Below, piece after piece: positions 30,576 through 39,068 of a stretch of DNA of 39,068 nucleotides. The position numbers and the translations under genes are program-made. The DNA lies in contig MDYQ01000246.1 of assembly GCA_003024175.1 (NCBI GenBank), forward strand, positions 1-39,068, written 5' to 3'. Position 1 is the stretch's first letter. The number at the start of each line of letters is the position of its first letter. Below the pieces are notes generated by a model. That model was not told where the DNA came from. It searched no databases and was given only the letters and a program-made list of their open reading frames with translations. Source of the stretch: Planoprotostelium fungivorum. Lineage: Eukaryota > Evosea > Variosea > Cavosteliida > Cavosteliaceae.

Positions 30576-33310
30576 TCACTTTTCTACCAGGTTGTCCACT
30601 ATTTCGATTCTGCCCGTTCGTTGTGCCTCTTCGGCTCTGCTTTGCAATCGCAGGGATGGTCCATCTTTTGGCTTGATGCCCAGTGCTTGAGAGAGCTGCA
30701 TCAACATCAGACATCGCATGATGGTTCCATGTCCTCACGTATTGAAGTGACCCGACGATATTCGACTTCTCGAAGGCCTCCAAAGCCTTCTCGTAGAGCT
30801 CATAGATGTGTGTTAATTGAGGAGAAACATCGCTCGTCAGCTGGTCCATCGGTGAGTCCATCGACATCGCAGCTGCGTCCCACCTCGTAAACGGCAGTCT
30901 CGGCTGACTTGCCAGAGACTCTCACCGTCGATATCTTTCGGCTGCGAATCTTGTTGCTGATCTTCTCCTTGACTGCGCTCGTCACGAGGACCATGGTACC
31001 AAAGTGTTTGTTCGCTCCTTCCATTCTAGAAGCCACGTTGACGTTGTCGCCGATGACAGTGTAATTCATCCTCTGCGTAGATCCCATGTTTCCCACGAGC
31101 ACCTATCTCCACGGTGAGATGGAGAATGTGTGGGAAGATCTCTCACTCTTCCGGTGTGAACGCCGATACGCTGGGACAGCTGGATGTTGTACTTCATCTG
31201 CCACCTTCGATTCAAATCGACGAGGGCAGCTTGACATTCCAGGGCAGCCATGCAAGCTCTCTCTTCGTGCTTGTCCAATTTCTCGGGTAAGTTGAAGAAG
31301 GACATGATGCCTGGATGGACGTGAGAGACTGTGACGAGTACCACACTCACAGTCTCCGATGTATTTATCGATGCAGCCGCCGTGAGAGATGATGATGTTC
31401 GACATGGCCTCCATGTATTCACTCGTCAACTTGGCGAGATCTGTGGGATTGGTGGTCTCAGATAACTGTTTGAGATGTGAGAAGGTGAGGTAAAGTCAGA
31501 TGACACACGGAAGTGAAGTTGCAGATGTCTTGGAACATGACTGTCGCCACGCTCATCCTTAACTCGGGCACAGCTTCTTTCTAAAAGGATGTGAGACAGG
31601 ATGAAGAGGAGAAAATGGCTCACGTTGGTCTTCAGGATGTTCGCAATCACGGCCTCCGGTACAAACTTCTTGAACGAACTGAGAGCGGCGTGCATCATCT
31701 TGAAAGACTTGTGGAGCTTGTTGACTTCGAAGAGTCTGGGCGTGGATAGATCGTGGAGATCCAGCTCCATACGTGACACCTAACAGACGTTATACGCGGC
31801 GGTTCACCCTCGATTCACCTTCTGCAATTCTTGTGATAATTTGAAGAGAGGCTGAGTGACAAAGACGGTGGCCAGTAGGGAGAAGAGGAGGGCGACGACA
31901 GACACACAGATGATGGTGATGATGGTCTTCCTGTGAAATCTTCAGTCCTTCGTTCACTCTAGAGTCTAACCTCGAGTAGCTCGTGACACTGTCTGTAAAT
32001 TGAGCTTGTTCCATCAGTTGTACCACTGTCCAATTCGAATCTGCGTACTGAATGGTGTAACCCAGCAAAAAGTACAGCTTATCGTCGAAGGAGATGGATT
32101 GAAAGTTCATTCCATTCTTCTGGATGACCTGCCAGGACTCTCTGATCCACGTCTGATTCGTATTGTACACCGATTTAGGTTCCCACGTGCTACGTACGAT
32201 CACTCATTGTCGAATTGACTATGCTCACCCATCGTCATGGTATATCACTGGAAATTCTCCCGAAGAATCAGCGATGATCAGTCCGTCATTCTGTACGATG
32301 TACACATAACCTTTGACTTGCGTCACCAGATCTTGGCAGGTGATCATGAAGCTATTTTTCTCAGATCCATTCACGATCGTTCCTCCACTCACAAATTGGT
32401 CCAGATGGAGACCACCGCGTTCAATACCCTCTCTCCCTGCGCATTGCAGACGACCATGTTGCGGCTGATGACTCCATATGCCACACCAGCGGCAGGATTG
32501 ATGGAATAGACAACACCCTGTCTGAAGCGCTGACCACAAGTGCCGGGAACGGATAAGAGCTTCCAGTTGCTAGGAAAGGGAGGGTAAAAGTAATGAGTGG
32601 AGGGGTATGGATTGTAGTTGCGCAGGGTGTTGTTTGGGATGATCCAGTTGTAGATCGTCTCCGTACCGTTGTCGAGCCTGTTCTCTCCATAGACATAAAC
32701 TCCGAACGGGCGAGCGATCTACGAGAAAATTAGATTCTCCATGATGGTGTCGATGGATCATTCTCACGTGGAAATCCTTTCCAGAAGGAGCTATCCATTG
32801 GATGAAGTTTCCGACGTCTTGCTGCATGGCCGCTGCGAGGGTCCACTGTGTGACGGCGTAGTACTTTGGGTACAGATAGAAGGTGTTGTTCAGAGGCATG
32901 TCATCAATTTGGATGCCCTCGATGAAGGAAGCAGCTGTCGATACGTCAGGCGTGACAGGTCAACGTGGCTCACCAGACGTCAAGGTGTCCTCTACCCACT
33001 CCAGTTTGCGGTTCAGACTGGCCCTCATCTGCAGTGAGATGGCATTCTGGATTGTCACACTGAGTTGGTCGATGAGGTTGTTCTGCGTCGTCAAACTGAG
33101 CCCCACGGTCACACCGCTGGCGGCGAGTAAGAAGCTGACGGTTAAGATGGAGAAGAGAAGACGGATCGACAGCATCCTCCGAAAGACGTAGAGGAAAGCA
33201 TTCTCCTTGTGGACAAGATGGTTCTTCTCCACGTCTTCAGCTTCTATATCGATTCCAACGTCCGAGAAAGCCTTGACGGTGATGATGTTGGTCGAGCTGT
33301 GCTTGACCAT
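30576..33310 (-). CDS. Two-TM Cache-type receptor adenylyl cyclase
   Basis: About fifteen exons encode roughly 700 residues. A cytosolic N terminus leads to TM1 (LLFSILTVSFLLAASGVTVG). A large extracellular region follows (DVGNFIQWIAPSGKDFHVR, VVYSINPAAGVAYGVISRNM, GYVYIVQNDGLIIADSSGEF, FLLGYTIQYADSNWTVVQLM), matching double-Cache sensor domains. TM2 (IITIICVSVVALLFSLLATV) and a HAMP-like linker (FKKFVPEAVIANIL) come next. The class III cyclase domain has both metal aspartates (VMFQDICNFTS and DKYIGDCIMSFF), RIGVHTGRVLVGNMGS and YTVIGDNVNVASRMEGAN. The last exons (ending RIEIVDNLVEK) need a 43-nt intron that also removes a false stop. The IGD..N..SR pattern fits adenylyl rather than guanylyl cyclase. 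It sits 203 bp upstream of the receptor kinase in the same orientation. Confidence 0.85.
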
Positions 33311-33917
33311 GATGAGCTGGACGATATTTATGATTGAATGAGCTTCTGGTGGTCCAACCGATCACGCTACGAGAACATCCCATTTAAGGTCCTTGAGGCT
33401 CGTGCTTCAGCCTAAAAGGAGGCTCGTTGCCTCGGATTTTCGATAAATTTAGACCTGAGCGGACCAATCCATCAAAATTTGTATCACACAATCTTTTCCA
33501 GTCGAAATATCCGTGCTCAATACACTTTTCATCATAAAGAGAAGGGATTCGATCGTGGTTGAGACGGAAGTTCTGCCGTGGGAGTCTGTGAGTGATTCAT
33601 TGGTCTTAACGTTGTCAAACTGTGTGAGCCCATCGATCGGTGGATCTTCCCATACGCCCTTCCTTTGGATCCAGCTCCGCAGCCCATAGAACAGCTTTCT
33701 CCCAGCGTCAGGAAGGTGTACTGGTTCTACTCTCCATACACTATCAGTGGATCTATAAGGGAAGAATTAATACGTGAGTCGTACGAGCGAAGTGGATGGT
33801 GGTGGGTTTAATGCGATCTGAGAGGAAGAACGTGCAGTTCATCATCAGCCAGACTGCTTTATTAGCACCTGTCCAGGTGTAGTCACCTCGCATGTCTGTC
33901 ACTTTCCCTTTTCCAAA
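33311..33917. other. Intergenic region with a possible lost exon
   Basis: This separates the cyclase and a secreted protein gene transcribed outward. A stretch at about 33639-33772 reads open as PIDRWIFPYALPLDPAPQPI and onwards to VRKVYWFYSPYTISGS, bounded by ag at its left and gtgag at its right. That may be a real or relict exon, but no start was found. A bidirectional promoter is likely here. Confidence 0.4.
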
Positions 33918-34673
33918 ATGAAGATCGCGCTGATCGTTCTCGCTCTCCTCATTTGTGGGGTTCCTGCTCCAGGAGTTCCTTTCTTTCATCCTCTCCTCGC
34001 TGACTACTACACTGCCAAATTCACCATCACCTTCTCTGCTGGTGTTGGAAGTAAGAGCAGCGTGAGAGAACACGATATATTGTGTAATCGCTCATATTGG
34101 CAGGGAATCATCAGCAGTAATGCTGCCACTACAGGAATGCAGATGACAAAGGGCGATTTGAATGGAACCGTTGTCTTTGAGGACATAAAATCTGGAAAAC
34201 TAGTCTCGCATACTTACCAGGTAACGATCTTACTTTTATACTGAAATCATACATCAACATTTTCGATCTCACTTCCATAGAACGACAAATGCACCAGTGG
34301 AACACCTTTGGAAGGCTTCTCCTCATTGAACATCGTCCATGACTTAAGAAAGAAGGCCGATCCCGTTGGTATATGCTCATCCCCATCTGGTCGTTTCCAC
34401 CTGCCTAGGCCTGGATGGTCTTGGACCATGCAACATCCTCTTTGGGGAAACGTGAGATGAAGCATCACTCCATCTCTAACCCGAACCAGATTTCTCTGTG
34501 CACCGATCTGACCAGCATGAAGTTCTACGACATGACAGCTAACAGCGAACAGTATGGCAAGCTCTATCTCTACGTCGATGAGTGGATAACCGAGGTGAGC
34601 GCGATGAGAAGTGCGAAGACGCTCAAGATGACAGACGACCGATGCTCTTCTGAAGAATCCCTGCGAGAACTGA
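33918..34673 (+). CDS. Secreted protein of unknown function
   Basis: The ATG at 33918 opens a signal peptide (MKIALIVLALLICGVPAPGV). The mature part starts near ADYYTAKFTITFSA, like the protein at 1435. Exon 1 runs to 34220. The next begins NDKCTSGTPLEGFSSLN, and later exons contain LCTDLTSMKFYDM and LYLYVDEWITE, ending TTDALLKNPCEN before an aataaa-like signal. Conserved-looking cysteines suggest a disulphide-bonded fold. The junctions around 34370-34480 are uncertain: I could not find a set that keeps one frame through all three middle exons. No family was recognised. Confidence 0.55.
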
Positions 34674-34914
34674 AGAATAAAATGATTAAAAGGCCTCTGT
34701 CTAATCGGATCTAACGACAGTTTCCACTCATCGATGCACCATTGGACTCTTGATCAACAAGTTCTACCTCAAGAAGGAGAGGTCGTACCGAATGTATTCT
34801 CATCAAAATGAGAGACACGAGATCATCATTGACACATCAGACACCATCACATGATGTCACGTCTGTGACCACTGTTCGATAGACCCAATGTCTCGATACA
34901 CCTTCTATTCATCT

Positions 34915-36103
34915 TTACAATAATTCCTCTTCATCGTCCGTGCTGAATCCTCCTTTCGATTCTGCCTTCTCCCAATCTCTCAGCTCTTGGAATCTCCTGT
35001 GTTTCTCTACTTCGAACGCGATGATGCCCCGGACGTGCACCAATGCCTTCGTCACGAACCAAAAGATGAGAGCGACGACCACCAGTAGAATGTAGACGAT
35101 CCATCCCGGTTTTGACTCTAAGAAGCTGAGGTAATAGCTAGAGTCTAATCAGCATGGGGTGATGTGGATGGTGACCTCACCCTCCCGATATTCCTCTGGC
35201 CATCCAGGCCACGACAAAGTAGATGATGCCACACAGAAACCAGAAGACGGTGTGAAACAGATGAGATGGTAGTTGATTCAACAACAGCTCGATGGTCAAG
35301 ATGGCGGGATTCAATGCGAAGCAGATGAAACCTGTTTTCGTCAACGTGAGATGATAGAAGACGATTCATCACCGTAGACGCCAGCAGAGACATCTGGTGT
35401 GAGGACCCAGTACACAAACGAGAGGAAATATATACCGGGCGTCAGCAGTTCAAACCAAACCCACAGGAGGCGCTCGAAGCTGTTGGCACCTGCGCCTTTC
35501 ACTTCGATCAGACGAGTGCGATGAGAGGATGCGAATGGGGAGGTGATGGTGGATGCTCACCTTCTGTTTGGTAATCTGATGGACGCCCCAGATCTTTTTG
35601 GAATTTGAAATGTAGTACGGATAGAGACTGAGAGACGATTAAGAACGAAGAAGGGCATTAGGTAGTGACGAGGTTGGAATGATTGACGCACCAGAAAGTA
35701 GAAGAGCATACACAGAACGTTCACATCCACGAGATGACCTCCCCACCATTTTCCATCTCCTCCCTTCCATTTGGCCTGATTTGTGACATGAATATCACGA
35801 GCGACAAAATAAAATAAAATGTTCAGAGATCGATCCTCTTACCAAAGAAAGTCCCAGTATGATACAGATGCATAGATAAACTAAAACGGCTGACCTCCAT
35901 ATCCACATCAACTTAACCTCCATCGACTGAGTCATTGTAGAGATTATACATCCGCTCACCTTTCCAGGGAAGATGTCAGAAGAGAGGAGGTACATTGGTT
36001 TCAATTCATGCCAGCCTAATCTGTGATATAGAACTCCATGTTGTGGCGTTGATCTCGGTGAGGTAGGTATATCAAACTCTGGACTGAACGTCTCCTGTAG
36101 CAT
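34915..36103 (-). CDS. Multi-pass membrane protein, Rolling-stone/AIG1-like
   Basis: Seven or so exons give about 290 residues with six probable TM helices: LMWIWRSAVLVYLCICIILG, VNVLCMLFYFL, FELLTPGIYFLSFVYWVLTP, LNPAILTIELLLNQLPSHLF, TVFWFLCGIIYFVVAW and WIVYILLVVVALIFWFVTKA. The tail is cytosolic and acidic (STDDEEELL). The spacing of helices and the motifs WRSAVLxY, then NPAILTxELLLN, then SKPGW, recall the Rolling-stone/FAR-17a/AIG1 superfamily. Function in amoebae is unknown. The first exon (MLQETFSPEFDIPTSPRSTP) is a hydrophilic N-terminal cap. The family call is by pattern only; another six-TM family is possible. Confidence 0.6.
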
Positions 36104-36195
36104 CCTCTAGCTTGGCTCCCTGCTTTTTGTTTTAACGAAACCGCTCGGTGTAATTTTCGGTGAGCCCAATTTTCACTCAATTACAAGGAGAAGAG
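36104..36195. promoter_or_regulatory. Compact bidirectional promoter
   Basis: Only 92 bp separate two divergently oriented start codons (36103 on minus, 36196 on plus). The region contains gaaaccgctcggtgtaattt. It must hold both core promoters unless an upstream ATG is used. Confidence 0.5.
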
Positions 36196-36858
36196 ATGGG
36201 GAAGAAGGTAATCTATTCGGATGATTCCACAGAGACCGTCATCACTTCCCCCGTGAAGCATGGAAAATCAGACAGCAATAAGAGTGTCACTCCTAAAATG
36301 CAGAAGGAGATGAAGAAGGTTGTCAAACGGAATGATTCACAGCCGTCAGCGCAGAAGACAAAAATCAAAGACACAGAGAAGACGACTGGCGAGAAAAAGA
36401 AGAGGAAGATCAAAGATGTGGAGAAGACAGATGGTGAAGAAAAGAAGAAAAAAGTGAGCAGGAAGAAGAAGCCGTGGGAGAGTGAGTGTCGTCAATTGTA
36501 CATCGATCTCAATCGTCTCATCAGATTATGGTGTCCCAACAGAAGAGACGACGAAGGACAATTCTGATCTGGTCAGTTCCATCGCAGATTTTTGGAAAAA
36601 GCTACAGCAGGTGATGATCCTAACAACTGAGGAACGTCTGACCCAGTGAAGGAGGGACCAGGGGAAGATGAACCTGACGAGGATGAGAAGGATCTCAACT
36701 TCAAAGAGAAGAGACCCGTTGAAAGACGAAGAAAAACAAAGAAGAAGGGAGAAGAGAAGGAGGAAGATGAGAAAGATGATGAAAAAGAAGAGGAAGAAGA
36801 AGAGGAAGAGGAGAGTAAGAAACGAAAGACCAAGAAACAGAAGCGAGAGAAGGAATAG
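36196..36858 (+). CDS. Highly charged Lys/Glu-rich (KEKE) protein
   Basis: Three exons (36196-36530, 36577-36610, 36652-36858) sum to 191 residues in frame. The start MGKKVIYSDDSTETVITSP is followed by basic tracts (KKKRKIKDVEK, KKKKVSRKKKP). A short conserved-looking helix (ECRQLYIDLNRLIRL, IADFWKKLQQ) comes next, then long mixed KEKE tracts (EEKEEDEKDDEKEEEEEEEE) and a basic end. Multiple nuclear-localisation-like clusters suggest a nuclear or nucleolar protein. Low complexity makes homology unreliable, and no family was recognised. Confidence 0.6.
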
Positions 36859-37147
36859 ACGAAAGACTCGTTGCTTCTCTATCGATCATCGTCTCTATGT
36901 TGTTGCATCAACGTCATCACAATTTCGCGGTCTGTACGAACAATCACGATCATACACCATCTATACCATCCAGCATACTCGTTCAGAAGACAGCATTATT
37001 CTGTCTGACAGCGGTTAATGTTGCGGCGAAAAACTCCGTTGGTCGGATTACGCTCGTGGTGATTTTTAAGCGAATTTTGATCTCCGTGCGGGTGTGCCCG
37101 GTAGAAAACCCAAAGAATCCAGGTCACAGCAGCACATTGCCACAACG
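36859..37147. other. Short intergenic region
   Basis: Nothing coding was recognised. It is the 3' flank of the KEKE gene and the upstream region of the ceramidase gene. Confidence 0.5.
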
Positions 37148-38299
37148 ATGAAGAACTTTGGACCCACGCCGATCGTGGCTGAGAACGGCTATTGGGGAAC
37201 ACCGTGATTATCTTCTTTCTCGATGATATCGTTGAAACATCGTCGCAGAACTTCGACTCTGAATTGGTGCGAGGAAGATTACGCGGTTACTTTTTTCGTC
37301 GCGGAGACGATCAACACGCTAACCAATCTGTGGGCCATCACCTGCATCTATCCACTGTTTTGCATCTGGTCGAACGGCTGGCCCAAGAGATATCTGGTAT
37401 TGTGGCTATCTCTCTGCTGCGTCGCTTTTGGTAGTTGGATGTGTGAGTGGCACAATCTACTGTCCGCGGCGCTAACTTACGTTTCAGTTCACATGACGCT
37501 TCAATGGCAATGGCAGGTCTTAGGAGACGAAATTCCCATGCTTCTGGTGCGATTGAATCCTCAGGTGACACTCATCCTCTTCAGGCGGTCGCTGCTTCCA
37601 TGTTCGTCACGATGGAGGTGACCCCAGTATCACAGCCTGCTGTGAAGAGGAAGAAGTCTCTCATATGGGGCATTGGTATATCTGCAATGACGTTAGCCGT
37701 CATAGTCACTTATTTATACACGGGCATGGCAGAGTTTCACCAAGCTGCTTTTGGTATCATGGTGTGGGTCACATTTCTCAGAGGTCTCTATCTATTCAAG
37801 AAGGTGAGCCAGAACACCACAAGCGATCATCGTGGTTACGAATGAGACTGATTACGCTGTAGGTGATTCCATCGGATGTCCATGACCTCGCAATACGAGA
37901 GAAGAGGAGTGCCATCCTCAAGGTGAGACACCATCACGTCCACCACACTGACCGCCACAGATGGACCTGTGGGGTGCTGTCATCATGAACTTGGCCTTTG
38001 CTCTCTGGAACATCGATAATCACTTTTGTCATCAGATCATTCAACTGAGAAGCTATCTCGGTCAACCATTCGCCACTCTCCTACAACTTCACGGCTGGTG
38101 GCACATCGGTATGTCAACTGATCATCTCACCGTCTCACATCATGCAGGAACCGGCGTAGGAACGTACATGCTGGTGACGGCGTCGATGATGTTGAGTCTC
38201 ATGATCAGCGACGATCACCATCGGTACGAACTTCAATGGTACATGGGCATACTGCCTCGCATCGCTCCCTCACAACAGTATTTAAAGAGAACCGTATAA
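37148..38299 (+). CDS. Alkaline ceramidase (ACER/YPC1/YDC1 family)
   Basis: Seven exons (37148-37203, 37249-37442, 37488-37546, 37585-37803, 37863-37922, 37961-38108, 38148-38299) sum exactly to 295 residues. The hallmark motifs are in order: TSTLNWCEEDY near the start, FVAETINTLTN, GSWMFHMTLQWQWQ with a following DEIPMLL, and LHGWWHIGTGVGTY near the end. Together they supply the Zn-binding histidines and acidic residues of the family (H of MFHMT, D of DEIP, two H of HGWWH). Seven TM helices are expected; several are visible (LVLWLSLCCVAFGSW, WGIGISAMTLAVIVTYLY). The enzyme hydrolyses ceramide to sphingosine in the ER or Golgi. Its stop codon lies 24 bp from that of the converging Utp5 gene. 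Confidence 0.9.
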
Positions 38300-38323
38300 T
38301 AAAATATTCCCGCACAATTCATT

Positions 38324-39068
38324 CTATTGAGTCTTCTTCTTCTTTTTAGAAGGTGGTTCTGGAACAGCCTCTTCCTCTTCTTCCTCCTCCACATCATCTT
38401 CATCATCATCGTCTTCGTCATCAGAGACGTCCTCTGCTCTGGATCCGATGCGTTCTCCATCCTCATAGACATCATCATCCTCCTCCTCTTCCTCTCTCTC
38501 TTCTCCTTCTTCTCCTGCCTCTTCTCCTGCCTCTTCTCCTGCCTCTTCCTCCATATCATCTACCTCTTCCTCCATATCATCTACCTCTTCCACCACGTCT
38601 TCTACTTGGGTTGCCTCTCGGTCGACAGGGGCAGATTGAACGAGCTTGGACAGAGGTAGAGGCTCTTCCACTTCACCCATGGCCTGTAAGACGTTACCCA
38701 TCCTCTGTATGGTGTAATCGAGCAGGTAAGACTTTTGCAGCATCGTCTGAATGCGTTGAAAGTGTCTGTCCGTGTATGGAATCAACGCTTCGATGTAGCT
38801 CTTAAAGTCTGTGATCTGTCTACAGTCAGATACGGATGAATGTTATCCTCTTTACCGATTCTAATTTGGCTCGCGGGACTTTGGTCAAAATGAGATGGAG
38901 GAGGGTCTGAGAAACACGACACCTGCAGGTGCGTCAGTTTAGACGAACAAGACAAGAGTGTCACCTCTTTGCGTTCGTGTTCCAATCTCGGATGTATCGC
39001 AGACACTTGTCTAAATCGTCCGTCGAGAGAGAGTTCAAGATGGTGGTCAAGAAGGAGATATCGCTCGA
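38324..39068 (-). CDS. UTP5: Utp5/WDR43-like small-subunit processome protein, C-terminal end (partial)
   Basis: The 5' part lies beyond the right edge. The visible part starts in a Utp12-type helical domain: FLTTILNSLSTDDLDKCLRY, IRDWNTNAK, VSQTLLHLILTKVP, YIEALIPYTDRHFQRIQTM, LQKSYLLDYTIQRMG. That order (Y.RDWNTNAK, EALIPYT.RHFQR, SYLLDYT) is the WDR43/Utp5 signature. An acidic tail (EEVDDMEEE and GEEAGEE repeats) and a basic KKKKKT end follow, as in nucleolar WDR43. The protein belongs to the t-UTP subcomplex of pre-rRNA processing. Introns at about 38919-38965 and 38825-38869 have canonical signals. The stop is 24 bp from the ceramidase stop, so 3' UTRs must overlap. Confidence 0.8.

Noticed and set aside
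30800-30802. Cyclase ending at the first in-frame stop
   Set aside because: A 43-nt intron just upstream restores a frame with a helical tail and a later stop at 30576.
38327-38805. Plus-strand Leu/His-rich open frames
   Set aside because: They are antisense to the acidic tail of the Utp5-like gene, whose Glu/Asp codons create them.

Overview
The window looks like nuclear DNA of a gene-dense unicellular eukaryote, most likely an amoebozoan of the protosteloid/Planoprotostelium type (this assignment is inference). Nearly every gene is split by many very short GT-AG introns (mostly 38-60 nt), donors are usually gtgag/gtaag, acceptors often end in tgtag or cag, intergenic gaps are short, and gene content mixes amoebozoan, plant-like and animal-like families: a WRKY factor, an LRR receptor with a metazoan-type tyrosine kinase domain, a two-transmembrane Cache adenylyl cyclase, a TEX2-type lipid transfer protein, an auxilin, an alkaline ceramidase and a Utp5/WDR43 protein. 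I found no tRNA, rRNA or CRISPR. Exon boundaries were worked out by hand from splice signals, reading frame and family resemblance.

Layout. 1-5.4 kb: the 3' end of a DMXL/rabconnectin-3 gene, a small GPI-anchored secreted protein, one exon of an unresolved gene, a two-domain WRKY protein whose second domain has lost its WRKYGQK signature, a fossil chromodomain scrap, and a secreted-type cyclic phosphodiesterase whose second exon appears twice around a single N. 6.2-9.5 kb: a minus-strand PH-TM-SMP lipid transfer protein. 9.6-19.8 kb: two nearly identical GH78-type glycosidase genes pointing away from each other as a large inverted repeat. Between them sit a MORN-repeat protein with an NPF endocytic motif and a BAR-domain protein fused to an auxilin J domain whose HPD tripeptide reads HED.

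20.2-25.2 kb holds a coiled-coil membrane protein, a 22-bp-arm hairpin, a tiny acidic protein, a GT32 glycosyltransferase and an unrecognised membrane protein. 25.2-33.3 kb carries two large minus-strand receptors: an LRR receptor tyrosine kinase and an adenylyl cyclase. 33.9-39.1 kb holds a secreted protein, a multi-pass membrane protein (Rolling-stone/AIG1-like), a KEKE-type charged protein, an alkaline ceramidase and the 3' part of a Utp5/WDR43 gene.

How the genes may work together: the central MORN and BAR-auxilin genes both carry clathrin-adaptor or EH-domain type motifs and lie 98 bp apart in the same orientation, so a shared role in endocytosis is plausible. GT32 and ceramidase both fit sphingolipid metabolism but are far apart. 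The receptor kinase and cyclase are tandem neighbours and both sense extracellular signals, but no operon-like arrangement is implied.
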